NCBI GenBank assembly: GCA_905182985.1 | Contig: CAJJDN010000155.1 | Location: 140,413 to 204,412, forward strand | Source of the DNA: Paramecium sonneborni | Taxonomy: Eukaryota; Ciliophora; Oligohymenophorea; Peniculida; Parameciidae | Reading direction: 5' to 3' | Length of the DNA stretch: 64,000 nt | Part shown: positions 1-13,005 of the stretch, in pieces | Position numbering within the stretch: the stretch's first letter is position 1 | How the letters are laid out: each line of letters starts with the position of its first letter | The notes under the pieces: generated by a model | What the model saw: the letters and a program-made list of their open reading frames with translations, nothing else | The model's database searches: none | What the model was told of the DNA's origin: nothing | Made by a program: the position numbers and the translations under genes

Positions 1-76
1 ATAATTATTTATTTTTAATAGAAATATATAAATTTTTGGTTTATCTATTAAAATAAATAAGGCAAATCTTAATATT

Positions 77-2509
77 ATGAATCAAGATTAAAGTTTAGCC
101 TAAGAAAATGAAGATAAAGTTTAAAATTAAAAAAGAGTAAATGTGAAATTACAACTAAAATTTAGTTCTCTATATGGAGATGAATAGATTGATAATAAAA
201 TTTAATATGATGCATATGTCTATTATAATAATTGGAAAGAAAATAGTATAAAATATGATCGTTGCAAAATGGAATTAGATTAAAATAATATATGGATAGC
301 TTAAATTGATTTAGATCCTAATGCTACTTATAAATATTATTATTATGTTTAATAAAAAAATAAAATAAAAAAAGAATCAGATGTGAGATATTTTAAATAT
401 GATTAAAAAGAAAAAATAGGAATAGATGAATGGAATAAGGTTTGGTGTTTGTATAGATATTACATAAAAGATAGATAAATTTTAGATTTTTATCAAATTA
501 AAATTAAAGACTATAGTAAATAGTCATTTTAAAGTATTGATAATTTAAATGAAGATTAAACAGGAGATTCTTATTTAGAATGTTAAGAAATTCTTAAAAT
601 TTAAGATTAATAAAAAAAAAGATAATTTGCTTTTATAAATAAATTTAATCAAGAACTTATTGAATACTCTAATTAATTTGATCCCAGAAAAGGAGATACT
701 TATATCAATAATTTTGTTATACATTAATTTTCACAGAATATATTCTTGTCCAAAGAATAAGAAGGAAGAATTGAAAAATTTATTTCGTAATAAGGGAATA
801 ATTTAAGTCAAAATAATGAAAAATAATTAAAAAGTAAAATATAAGAACTTGAAAATTAATTTAATAAGAAACTTGAAGATTTAAATTCTTATAAACAATA
901 ATTATATAAGGAAACAGCAAAAAATAAAGAATCTTAAGCTAAAATTTAGAATCTGGAAACAAGGATAAAAGATATTTAAGCTGAAAATACAAATATTAAA
1001 AATACATTATTAGAAAATTAAAGAATGTATATGCTTGCTTTATAAGAAAGTGAATATTATCAATAGGAAAAATCTATGAAATAATTGGAATAAATAAACA
1101 ATGAATTTCAATAAAAAATTGAATATATTTCAAAAATAAATAATGAGTAATTAAAAAATTAAAAAGAAAAAATGGAAGAAGAGTCGAGGATTTTTTAAAA
1201 GAAATCTTAAGAAGTAATAAATAAATATATTGAAATGCTTGAAGATTCAAATAAAAAACTTAGAAATTATGAATTGAAAAATATTCATTATGAGGGCGAT
1301 GATATTAAAATTTCTATAACTTAAGAAGAAGTTCCTGATGAATTTAAATAAGAAATTTATGATTTAGAAACAAAAATTTAAGATTTTCAAACTACAGAAA
1401 CTCAATTAAAAAATTAAATTCATAATGCTTAAGAAGATTCATAAAAGTTAGAAAAAGAGAAAAATTCTTATAAATAAAGAGCAAAAAAAATTCAGATTTT
1501 GAGTAACGAAAGTAAAGAGAAATTGGATAAATGTGAAATCGAATTAAAATAAGCAATATAGAAATTAGAAATAAAAAAATAAGAATCTTTGTAATAGGAT
1601 TAATTTTATAATTTAAAAATATCAAAGTATCAAAAAGGTTTAAAAGATTTATTATAAAAACTTAATGAAAAGTAAGATGAATTAGAAAATTTTAAAAAGG
1701 CTTATGAAGAAATTCAAAAAAAATTAGAATTAGAGGAAGAAAAAAATATTAAATTACAGGTAGAACTTGAATCAACAATCAAATCTTCAGAAGAAAGAAG
1801 AATATATGAATATAAAATTTTGATGGAAACTCATAATTAAGAAATTAAGTAAATTTAATAAGAAAAATAATAATAATTATTATAAGAAAAGCAAAAATTT
1901 GAAGAAAATTAAAAAAAAAATTTAACAAATTTAACACACTCAGTGATTTAAAATGTTTATGAAAAACTCGAAATTGAAATCCTATAACCATATTTTGATT
2001 TATAAAAGAATTTCCATTATAATCTAATGAATAACTTTGGAAGTGAAATCGAAAGAATAATAAATGAAAATATAGATAATTTTGAAACTCCAGTTAATTA
2101 ATTATAATACAGATTGTGCCATATTGAGGAAGAATAATTATAGGAATTCTTAATACTAGCTCAATAGGAACATGATAAATTAGTGGAGGCAATATAAAAT
2201 TTCAAAAAAAAAACAACAATTAAAAATGCCATATACTTAAAAGAATGCTTCAGATAATATACTATCTAATGTAATAAAATAGATAAAATCTCCAAAACAA
2301 TTAACTTTGATAATGATTAAGAAGGGGAATAAATTTATTAATTAAATAGATGGTAAGTTATTTTAGAATAAAAATTGGATTCTGTTTTTAGATTGCTTAA
2401 TTTCTAGCAAGATTTATAAGGATATAATTTGGAGTTTTAAGAAAGTAGAGATACTTATACCAAAGCATTGAAGTATTTTTAAAGTTAACAAGAATAATTG
2501 TATGAATGA
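77..2509 (+). CDS. Coiled-coil protein with starch-binding (CBM20)-like N-terminus
   Basis: Reads as one intron-free frame of 810 codons from ATG at 77 to TGA at 2507 when TAA/TAG are read as Gln. Residues about 20-100 have the pattern of a CBM20-type carbohydrate-binding fold: beta strands (VNVKLQLKF), a W in YYNNWKEN, then NIWIAQIDLDP and YKYYYYV near residue 95. From about residue 230 to 650 the protein is a long, charged, Q/K/E-rich coiled coil, followed by a helical tail. CBM20 domains bind starch or glycogen; that this protein docks on storage polysaccharide is only inference. The ATG is the first in the frame. Convergent with the next gene, whose stop lies about 500 bp away. Confidence 0.8.
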
Positions 2510-3014
2510 TTCTTAGTTTTAATAATTGATTTATAACATATAATTATTTAGATATATTTTTCAATAATTAGTAAACCCTATGATATTGATAATTTTTTTG
2601 AAAAGTTATAGTTAAATTGAATACTCTCTTTTACTTGAACTCATTAAAATTAAGATTATTATTACATGACTATTACAGAAACCTACTATCATTGGAGAAT
2701 ATGTCATTTTTATTAATTTCTATTTCATACTTAATCGTAAAAATTAATAATTTTTGTTACAACCAAAATTATTTATGTAACTTATGCAAATCCCAAAATT
2801 TTTTAAACTTTTTAATTTATTGTGAGTTTTGTATTAATATTAATATTTATATTTTATTTTTCGCTTATTATTAATATGATTAAATTAATTTATCGTAAGT
2901 AGAAATAGATTTAGAAAAAAGAATGTAGTTTTTAATTAACTTCTTTAGTTTCCATTTTGAATTAAAACCATTAGGAAAATAAATTTTAATTTTTTAAAAA
3001 ATATTATTTTTATT
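2510..3014. other. Intergenic, convergent 3' ends
   Basis: About 505 AT-rich bases between two convergent stop codons. Frames of 60-90 codons exist on both strands but show no coding-like composition. I see no gene here. Confidence 0.5.
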
Positions 3015-4909
3015 TCATACTGCTATTGCCATTCCCCCTTGACACAACTAGGCTTACGAATCAACACCATTAATTTATTATAATAAGGTTTCTAATTATT
3101 TAAATATAAATTACATTTCAAAGAAAAACTTGTTGTTATTGATTCTTAATAATTTTTTAAAGCATCCTTGATTCTTTCTATTCTTAGCTAAAGATCATCT
3201 ATAATTTAAACTTAATATGTATACTTGAAGGATTTTATATTTTCTCCATCTCTTTTTAGGCCATGTTTTTTGTACTTTCATTTATTTTTGATTGAATTTA
3301 TGATTCTAATCTATTAATATTAATAATGATTATAATACATTTCAATTTCCCTATTTTTTTCCTCTAATTGCCTCTTACTTTTCTCAATTTCATCGTTTCT
3401 TTTCTTTTTCTCATTTTGGATTTCTTCTTATAATTTTTAGCTCTTTTCTTATTCTTATTAATATTTTTATGTTAAATCTTCAAATTTACATTTTTGTAAT
3501 TCTAATTCTTTAGATTAATTATCAAAGTTCTCTTTCAATTTTTATAATTATTGTTTATACTTTGAGAGTACTTGTTAAGTTTTATTCTCTTACTAAGCTT
3601 TTAAATCAATCTCATTTATTTTATTTTAAATTTATGATTAACATTTTTTTAATTCTTATTAGCATTCTTCATATTTCTACTTGCATTTCAAAATACCTTA
3701 TTATTATTTCTTCAAATCATTTTCATATTTTTTAGATTATTCTTAGCTTAAGTCAACTGCTTATTTTTGAGATTAAGTTTATTTAACCAAATTCTCTTTT
3801 TCTTTTTCTAATTCTGAAACCTTTGCTTAATATGAATTAATTTATTATTCAATCTAATCCCAATTTTAATCTTTCATAAAAGTATTTTTTATCTCTTAGA
3901 AAGTTTGTAAAGATTCTTTCATAGCTGCCTATTATTTTTATTCGTTTTATTACATTTCTTTAATTGTGAAATCTGTTAATTAATTTGATAATTATTCTTT
4001 TTCACTCATAAGTCTTTTAATTATATTTTAATACGAAGCTTCTTAAGAAGCTAATTAAGAAGCTAATTATTCAGAATGTTCTTTAAATTATTAAATACTT
4101 TCATTGTTTTTTTATGACATTATTATATACTAATTATGTATTAAATTCTAACTTTTTTCAATTTTGTCATTTAATTCTAATAATTTTTTATTTTTTAATT
4201 CAAGTTAATTTTCATAATCTTTGTTTTTATTTTATAATTCTAATTTTACTCTATCAAATTCTATCTTTAATTATTCAATATTTGATTGTAATAGGGCTTT
4301 TTCTTTAATAAAATTTTAATTAGACTTTTCCTTGTTAAATGATTCGAATTTAGTTTTATTTAAATCATCTTGTAAAGCTTTTAATTTTTCTGTCAAATCG
4401 TAATATTATTTCTTTTACACCTCTAAATCTTAAATCAATTTTTTAGATTGTTCTTCTAATTTCTTAGTAATCTCTTTTTATTTTTCTTCTTCATTTTTTT
4501 TTATTTACTCCATTTCTTTCATCTTTTATTATTTTTCTAATTCTAAATCTTTTTCTAATCCTTTTACTTTTTTATCAATTTCTTGATTAAATTTTTTAAA
4601 TTCTTCCAATGTTTAAATCATTTATTCTTTTATCATTTTGGATACCTTTCCTTTTTCTTGAATAACTTTATTCTTGGCATCTTTAATCTTTTATTCTAAA
4701 TTATTCTTATTACTGGCAAGTAATTAATTATGTTCTTCTACTATCTTATGATGTTTAGTTTATATCTCATTTATCAATTTTTAACATTCCTTTTGATAAT
4801 TTTCTAAATGAGTTTTAACTTCTTATTAAATTTGTTTTTCTCTCTCTTCACATTTTTATTTAATGATCTCATTAATCTTTGGAAGATTATTTTCAATATT
4901 CTCCTCCAT
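3015..4909 (-). CDS. Long coiled-coil protein, unrecognised
   Basis: Encodes 605 residues starting MEENIENNLPK and ending QGGMAIAV before TGA. Three introns restore the frame: 3311-3338 (28 nt), 3199-3224 (26 nt) and 3092-3114 (23 nt). Nearly the whole protein is heptad-like coiled coil rich in K, E, Q, N and L, with no catalytic motif I recognise; a plausible structural role in cytoskeleton or basal body is inference only. The last exons were fixed by frame: without intron removal the frame meets TGA at 3278-3280. The unusual small-residue C-terminus is seen only after the 23-nt intron is removed. Confidence 0.75.
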
Positions 4910-5687
4910 TTTAGATAATATTTTTAGAAAATAAAAAAATAAATGATATTTTTTATGGTCTATTTGAAGCTATAAAGTTCATTTTCTATCAATTATGAAT
5001 TTATATTAATTCTGTTTAAATTAATTAAATATACATATTTTTCAACTAATATAATTGTTTCATTCCTTTTAAATTTATATTCATAATAAATATCTTAAAT
5101 AATGTGATTTGTTTTCATGTAGCAAACATTAATATACTATTAAATATTGTTCTTTAATATATATTTTAATTAATAAATTTTTTAAATCCAATCTGTTTAT
5201 TATTACCTTAAAATCATTATAGTATGCTTCTAAAGTTATCAATTTCAAAATTTGATTATTTAAGACTTTTTTATATTATTTGATAGATGTGAAATATCAT
5301 TAAAACAATAGAGAATATTTTTACAAGTATTTATAAATTCAAATTAATCTATTATTATAAATAAACATAAATACAATGGTATGGGATTATGAAATATCAA
5401 AAAACTATTTAAAAATTATTACATATATTTAACATTAAATAATTTTTAAATTTAATACATTTTATATTAAAAATTTTTATAAAAAAAATAGAAGTAGTGA
5501 AAGCTTTTTTGAAAATTGAAAATAAGATCATTGAATAAAAGCTAGGTTTAAAAAATTTCTCATTATTAATTTTTTTTAGTTTATATATATTTTATTTATT
5601 TTTGTAACAGTATCTTTTCATAATTTAGAGATTGAAAATGGTTAAAATTAGTTTAATACTCATGAGTAATTTGATTAAAATATATGA
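4910..5687. other. Intergenic, no gene seen
   Basis: About 780 bases of very AT-rich sequence between the 5' end of the coiled-coil gene and the 3' end of the kinase gene. Only scattered short frames. It must hold the upstream gene's promoter but no defined element is recognisable. Confidence 0.5.
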
Positions 5688-7986
5688 TCATTTTTTTCTT
5701 TGTTTTAATGAGAACACTCTTTTATGCATATTTTGACTATTTTAATAGATTATTTAAGAATCAATACTATCTTTAGTTGAATTAGGTTGTTAATTATTTG
5801 TAGGTAAAGTGTTCTAACGATCCATAAAGAAATTATTTTAGGAAATAATACGTTTAAGACTTTCCATTTTTGATTATTATGGGCTTATAATAGAATTAGG
5901 TTAAATAGGTTAAACATTGCCTAAAGATGATTATCTAAAATAAATGATATAGAATAATACTATGATTTAATTCTTTTTTATAATGATGTCATTTATTCAG
6001 ACTGTATCTTTTATTTTTAGTTAATTTATCTAGAACCAGTATAAGGGGATTATGGTTTAGAATTACTAGAATCTTTCGGTTCTGTACTTTTTCTAGAGGT
6101 TTTAAATTTTTAAAGGAGTTGCATTTATAATGATGTGATCATAATGCAATGTTATTTTAAAACTTTAGCTTGTTCAATTTTCATTTATTTCTGTTCAGAT
6201 TAATCAAAATAGAAATCTTTAAATATTTTGATTTCTTATTGTAGACCTGTTTTTCCTAATAATTTTTCTCTAGTTTCTAATTCACCATTCATTAAATCAT
6301 TGGAATCATAATTAAATTATAATTGATTAGGTTTAAAAGGAGGTTGTACTTTTTTTAATAGAATTGACACAAGATCACAATCTTTAAACCAAGGATGAGT
6401 GAATAATTCAAGTAAACCTTTATTAGCACAAAGTCTTTATGATGGTTATTTACTTAATAATCCTTTTAATAAATCTTTAATTTCATTTGATAAACTTAAT
6501 TTATCTGGGAATGTAAGTTCTTCATTAAGAATAGATTCATATATTTCTTCTGTATCTCTTGAATAATATGGAGGTAGACCAGTAACTAATTCATATAGTA
6601 ATGCTCCTAAACAATAATGATCTACTTAAACATTATGACCAATTTTTAAAAGCATTTCTGGAGCCATATATTCTGGAGATCCACAAAAACTATAAGCATA
6701 ATCTTCTTCTGTCATATTAGGTTTAGATAATCCAAAATCTGCTATTCTAATATGTCCATCAATATCTATAAGAATATTTTCAGGTTTAATATCTCTATAA
6801 ACAATTTATAATGAGTGTAAATAAAACATTGCCAAACATATTTCACTAAAATAAAATCTAGCCTATATTTCAGTCATTCTTTTAACCTATCTTAATTACC
6901 AAAATAATTCACCACCACTACAAAATTCAAGCACAAAAATTATAAAATTTTTAGATTCAAAAGCATATTCTAATTTTATTATAAAAGGATGATCTAATAC
7001 AGTCATTATATCCCTTTCATTTTGAACAATACCTAAATAATAATAATTTTACTTATTTACCTTATTTTTTATGTTATAAAATAAATTCTTTATCAATTAA
7101 TTTCATTGCATAAAATCTACCATTTGATTTCTTTTTTACCATATAAACCCTTGAAAATCCTCCTACACCTATACATTTTACAAAAATAAAATCTTTCAAA
7201 GAAATCTTAGAAGTTTATGGAGTTCCAAAAAATGGTTATAAATTTAAGGTTTAACCACTAAAAATATCGAGAGATTTATTAGATTATTATAGATAATAAT
7301 CTACAGGTAGATTCTTATCAAGAGTCTGAAATGAAACAATCTCAGAATCTGTCGATTCATTTCCTGTTCCACATGTTATTTTAATATGATCTGGTTAAGA
7401 TCCTGTGGATGAAGATTGATGTATAGAATACTTCTTTATTTCTTATTTCAAATGTTCATCTAACCAACCTGTTGTTTTAGATGGATCTATAGGAAATTTT
7501 ATTTATTAGTTTTCATAATGAACTATTACAATTATCTAATTAGCTAAATTGATAAATCCTTAATTTTTAGTTGTTTAAGCATTAGAGTTTTAATATTAAT
7601 TTGAATTTGTTCTTCTAGTATCTGTTGTTAGATTACTTTTCAAATTATTTGATGTATCAGAAATGTTCACTTTCTAAACAGATTTCTGAATTGGTAGTTA
7701 TTTATGACTTATCATCAACTTTAACAATTCTTGTTAATATTGTTTAGCTTATATTGGTACTCCTTATTTTTTCAATACTCTCATATCAATTCCTTATAAA
7801 CCTGTACTCTAATTGCCTTTATGATTTGGACTTAAACTTTGAGCAATCAATCCTCCAGGGTTAAAAGATTAACTAAGTTTACTATTTTTATTAGTGCACC
7901 TAACTATTTATATCATTATACGATTTTAAATTATTCTATTGCACTATCTCTTGTAATTATAATTGGGGACGAGACAGGTGCGACAT
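5688..7986 (-). CDS. AGC-family serine/threonine protein kinase
   Basis: 740 residues after removing introns 7900-7921 (22 nt), 7033-7060 (28 nt) and 5935-5960 (26 nt). The N-terminal 250 residues are low-complexity except for a ubiquitin/PB1-like stretch ([14 protein letters not shown]). The kinase domain spans about 257-517: glycine loop GVGGFSRVY, lysine in FYAMKLI, catalytic [26 protein letters not shown] and a C-terminal HPWF. All catalytic residues are present. GGELFWQLRQVKRMTEIQARFY is typical of AGC kinases such as S6K, SGK and PKA. About 220 residues follow, including an S/N/Q-rich tail. Start chosen at 7984-7986 because an internal Met needs no intron but gives poorer sequence. A second kinase of the same layout lies at 29237-31093. 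Confidence 0.93.
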
Positions 7987-8052
7987 TTATTTGTTAGATG
8001 TATTATTCGAATTTTAAATAAACTATATATTAAAATATATATAAACACACTA

Positions 8053-11000
8053 TCAATGAAAATTATTAACATTTTTCATCTATCCAATTACTTTTAATTT
8101 TAGATTAATAAAAGAGGATTCTCTATATATATTTAAGTTTCCTTATACTATCTCTACCCTTTCTAAAATTAGAGAATTTCTAGAAAAAGTAAAAGCTTCC
8201 AAAATTTTTGGTAATTATTTCAATTCAATAATCAATTAATCTGATAAAATTGAACTCGTTTGGTGAAATAAATTTATCAAAAAACCAAGAGAAATAGAAA
8301 TTAATTCATCATAATTAGGGTCTAAGTTAATTTGAAGTTACTTTAACAATCTAAAAAAATGGATATAAAATTATCTATTAAAATTGTAATCCTTGAATTT
8401 CTTTCTAAATTGATCTTCAATTAATAAATTTGATAGTAAATTCAATAATTGAACATACATATCACAAGAGTATTATGAGAGTTCTACATTTTAATAAATT
8501 TGAGAAATCTAATCTATTATTTGATCAAAATGATTAAAAAAGATTTAACGAAGAAAACTAGTTTAATCATAGCATAAATTGGCACACAAACTTAAAAATG
8601 ATGAAACTAAATCATATTCTGTTTCAGAAAGACTTAAAATTCTAATAAATATTTCAGGATAAAGAGTTGTGATTATATGAGGATTAGATTAAATAAGAAT
8701 TCGAGTCTTTTCTTCATTCATAATATTTATTGCTTCAATATAATCTCGAATACAATCAAAGATAGCAGATTTTTTCTTTTAATTGGCTTTGTTGAGCAAT
8801 TTTATGATCTTTTAAATTATAATATCAACACCATTATATTGCAATATAAATTATTCTTGATATAATTAATTTTATTCTTAATAACATTACAAAATCAAAG
8901 CAGGCAAACTTGCCATAAACTAATTTTTTAAGAAAATATACGTTGTATTGATCATGAAGAAATTCTTCATCTGTTTTTATAATTGTTATCAAAGTTTCAA
9001 TTCCTTTATTATCATAAAAATAAGCAGCTGCTTTATCTGTGTATTATCTCATTACTTACAAAACCTAAAATAAATCATAATGTTAATTTTAGAGAAAAAA
9101 TGCATCAAGTACATTCTTATAATTCAAATTATTTTGTTGAAATTTAAATTAAGAAGATGTTTTTATAGTATCAATACTCCATTTAGAATTGACAAATTAA
9201 TTACTTTAAGTATCTTCGTTTGAATTTTATATTTATTACACAGGTTGTTTATCAAAATTTGTTTCACATTATTCCTCTATAACTTTACAGGAATCTGATT
9301 TATTTTATTAATCAATAGATTCAAGTAATAAATAATTCTTGACATCTATTTTTAATTGTTAAGNTTACTTTTAATTTTAGATTAATAAAAGAGGATTCTC
9401 TATATATATTTAAGTTTCCTTATACTATCTCTACCCTTTCTAAAATTAGAGAATTTCTAGAAAAAGTAAAAGCTTCCAAAATTTTTGGTAATTATTTCAA
9501 TTCAATAATCAATTAATCTGATAAAATTGAACTCGTTTGGTGAAATAAATTTATCAAAAAACCAAGAGAAATAGAAATTAATTCATCATAATTAGGGTCT
9601 AAGTTAATTTGAAGTTACTTTAACAATCTAAAAAAATGGATATAAAATTATCTATTAAAATTGTAATCCTTGAATTTCTTTCTAAATTGATCTTCAATTA
9701 ATAAATTTGATAGTAAATTCAATAATTGAACATACATATCACAAGAGTATTATGAGAGTTCTACATTTTAATAAATTTGAGAAATCTAATCTATTATTTG
9801 ATCAAAATGATTAAAAAAGATTTAACGAAGAAAACTAGTTTAATCATAGCATAAATTGGCACACAAACTTAAAAATGATGAAACTAAATCATATTCTGTT
9901 TCAGAAAGACTTAAAATTCTAATAAATATTTCAGGATAAAGAGTTGTGATTATATGAGGATTAGATTAAATAAGAATTCGAGTCTTTTCTTCATTCATAA
10001 TATTTATTGCTTCAATATAATCTCGAATACAATCAAAGATAGCAGATTTTTTCTTTTAATTGGCTTTGTTGAGCAATTTTATGATCTTTTAAATTATAAT
10101 ATCAACACCATTATATTGCAATATAAATTATTCTTGATATAATTAATTTTATTCTTAATAACATTACAAAATCAAAGCAGGCAAACTTGCCATAAACTAA
10201 TTTTTTAAGAAAATATACGTTGTATTGATCATGAAGAAATTCTTCATCTGTTTTTATAATTGTTATCAAAGTTTCAATTCCTTTATTATCATAAAAATAA
10301 GCAGCTGCTTTATCTGTGTATTATCTCATTACTTACAAAACCTAAAATAAATCATAATGTTAATTTTAGAGAAAAAATGCATCAAGTACATTCTTATAAT
10401 TCAAATTATTTTGTTGAAATTTAAATTAAGAAGATGTTTTTATAGTATCAATACTCCATTTAGAATTGACAAATTAATTACTTTAAGTATCTTCGTTTGA
10501 ATTTTATATTTATTACACAGGTTGTTTATCAAAATTTGTTTCACATTATTCCTCTATAACTTTACAGGAATCTGATTTATTTTATTAATCAATAGATTCA
10601 AGTAATAAATAATTCTTGACATCTATTTTTAATTGTTAAGCATCTTTATCAGATGGATCAATCTAAATTGCTAATTTAACATCTTATAAAGCCTTTAATA
10701 ATTATCCAGTTTTGTAATAAGCTAGAGCTCTTCTTAAATGTGCTTTGAAAAAACTATCAATTATTTATGCAGATCTTTCTTCTTTACTTTATACAATCTA
10801 GAGTACTAATGTACAATCTTAAATAGCTTAATCGAATTTCTAAACTTTTATATAAGCTATTGCTCTATTAAGCAATAATAAGACATTATCTTAAACGAAA
10901 AATAGTGCTTCAGTATATAATGATATAGCCTCTTCAAATTTTTTGTCAGAGTAATATAAATTACCCTTTTTTTTAAGTTCCTAAGCATATAAAATTCTCT

Positions 11001-11283
11001 ATTAGATTTCTGCATTTCCATATTCATTGTTTGTTTTTGATAAACTTTTTTAAAAATAGAGAAGATCTTTATCATTAGAATAAATTTTCAATGAATGTTA
11101 ACCTTTATTCTAATTAGGTGTTGGAGAATTTTCCATTTCAGAAAATAGATTTGATTTTGATTAATTATCTGGATCTTCAATTTATTTCGGTTTATTAATT
11201 TTATCAACTCTTTTTTCAGATTTAAGATTTGAATCATCGATTGCTTATAAATCAAAATGAAGTTGTAATTCTCTTGATTTCAT
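8053..11283 (-). CDS. TPR plus ARM-like repeat protein (TTC12/UNC-45-like), split by assembly duplication
   Basis: The gene starts at 11283 and ends at TGA 8053-8055, but the window holds 8088-9363 and 9365-10640 as identical copies around N9364. Reading 11283 to 9365 and then 8087 to 8053, minus one 22-nt intron (10197-10218), gives 643 residues in a single frame; reading straight through both copies breaks the frame. Residues about 100-230 are three TPR motifs (KKGNLYYSDKKFEEAISLY; NRAIAYIKVQKFDQAIQD; RRALAYYKTGQLLKALQD). The C-terminal 350 residues are helical and ARM-like. TPR followed by ARM occurs in TTC12, a dynein-arm assembly factor, and in UNC-45, a myosin chaperone; which one applies is not decided here. 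Confidence 0.75.
8088..9363. repeat. 1276-bp direct duplication, copy 1
   Basis: Identical, as far as I can compare by eye, to 9365-10640 at a constant offset of 1277. Ends in ...aattgttaag just before the N. Most simply the right end of one sequence contig. Confidence 0.95.
9364..9364. other. Single ambiguous base (N) at contig junction
   Basis: The only N in the window. It sits exactly between the two identical 1276-bp blocks, as expected of a scaffold join between contigs whose overlap was not merged. Confidence 0.9.
9365..10640. repeat. 1276-bp direct duplication, copy 2
   Basis: Second copy of 8088-9363. It continues in frame at its right end into the gene's 5' part (10641-11283), whereas copy 1 continues at its left end into the true 3' end (8053-8087). 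Confidence 0.95.
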
Positions 11284-11400
11284 AGTCTATAATAATATTT
11301 TATAATATATAATAATTTAATGTTACAATATAATTGAGGATTGGAAATAATGAAACATATAACTAATAAATAAAGTGAAAATATGGAAGTTGCTATAAAA

Positions 11401-11841
<441 letters not shown>

Positions 11842-11926
11842 AATTTATAAATAATATTATTGCTTAAACAGACCGAGGAAATTCAAAGATTATATTATTA
11901 TCTTATTATACTTATTGTATTATATT

Positions 11927-12430
11927 TCAAATGATTTCTACAAATGCTTTTGGATGTTAAAAGACTGTAGCTGTTGGTTTGACAATTTCTGCACCTCTTG
12001 GTAATACTGGTTGTCTTTTAGTTGAGATAAGTTATTTCTTTTTATTGGCTTCTGTCTTTTTCTTATCATTTTCTTAAACTCTTTTAACAAATTCTTCTCT
12101 GCATTTAGATGGTCTCAAATGATCAGCTCTCACATGAAATCTTTTTTCTACATATCTACCTCTGACTCTTCTTTGTAATGAGACTCCTATTCCTCTTGGA
12201 TTAACATTAAAAACTCTGGCTGTACGTCCATGATAATATTAAAATGGTACTCCTTTATGTTATGCTCCATCAACCAAAATGTCAACGAAATCACCTTTAA
12301 TAAAAATAGTAAAATTGATACCTCTTCTGAAAGTTTAGAGTGTTTTGCGAATACTTATATTGCCATGTCCTCTAAATGGTTTTGCAAACTTGCTTCTTGT
12401 TCCCTTTTTCAATCCATAACTATGAGTCAT
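11927..12430 (-). CDS. RPL21: 60S ribosomal protein eL21
   Basis: 158 residues after removing one 27-nt intron at 12295-12321. Starts MTHSYGLKKGTRSKF and contains the family core RRGDFVDILVDGAQHKG, YHGRTARVFNV and FVKRVQENDKKK, all diagnostic of eL21, a component of the large ribosomal subunit. The intron is a multiple of three with no in-frame TGA, so it was placed by comparison with the family: keeping it would insert nine residues into a conserved strand. Neighbour of another ribosomal protein gene (eS26) in the same orientation, about 115 bp apart. Confidence 0.96.
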
Positions 12431-12545
12431 ATTTTTAAGATATTAATTTTTTTTAAAATTATTTATACAAATACCTAAAAATGCTTGTAGATGCTTGATA
12501 ATGAAAGAAATTCAAATTTATTAATGTATGTTTGTATTAGATATA

Positions 12546-12947
12546 TCATTAAGCTGCAACTGGAGCTTATGGTTTGTTGGCATCCTTTTTTTATGTTGAT
12601 TATTAAACAGGTCGTTTTCTTTCAATAACACGAATTCTTCTGTCTTCAGCTGATCTAACTCTAACAATACGAGCATGGATGGCACAAGAAACGCAATACT
12701 AACTTTTTATTATTAACACTACTTAAAGCTTATCAAATAATTTTGGAATTGACTATTATTATTTGTTTTCATAAGCTGAAGCTTCTAAAATGTCTTTCTT
12801 TGATGAAGCATCAACAATATCTCTAACTGTGAATCTTTTGATGGCTTTATCTTTCCCAACTAATCTACAACAATTTGAGCATGTCACTGGCTTTACATGA
12901 CCTCTATTTTTCTTTGAACGACCATTATTTCTTCTCTTTGATGGCAT
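12546..12947 (-). CDS. RPS26: 40S ribosomal protein eS26
   Basis: 125 residues after removing a 24-nt intron at 12699-12722. Family signatures are clear: [20 protein letters not shown], the zinc-binding [12 protein letters not shown], and [15 protein letters not shown], so both CxxC pairs (C-N-C and C-V-S-C) are intact. eS26 sits at the mRNA exit site of the small subunit. As in eL21 the intron length is a multiple of three and lacks an in-frame TGA; it was placed because KLFDKL should run directly into YCVSCAIH. The C-terminal tail is Q/K/P-rich as in other eS26 proteins. Confidence 0.96.
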
Positions 12948-13005
12948 TTTTCTATGGAATTATTTCTTTTTTTAATAATTTATTTAAAAGGATTTAATTT
13001 TTTTT

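Noticed and set aside
5638..6150. Plus-strand open frames resembling a small gene
   Set aside because: They lie antisense to the kinase C-terminal exon, whose minus-strand frame has clear coding composition and a proper 26-nt intron; TGA is rare by chance in this AT-rich DNA.
7914..7916. Alternative kinase start inside the first intron
   Set aside because: It would avoid an intron but begins in sequence that fits a 22-nt GTA...TAG intron; the upstream ATG at 7986 gives a better N-terminus.
8677..10142. Two identical 62-residue plus-strand ORFs
   Set aside because: They are antisense to the TPR/ARM gene and occur twice only because of the 1276-bp duplication.
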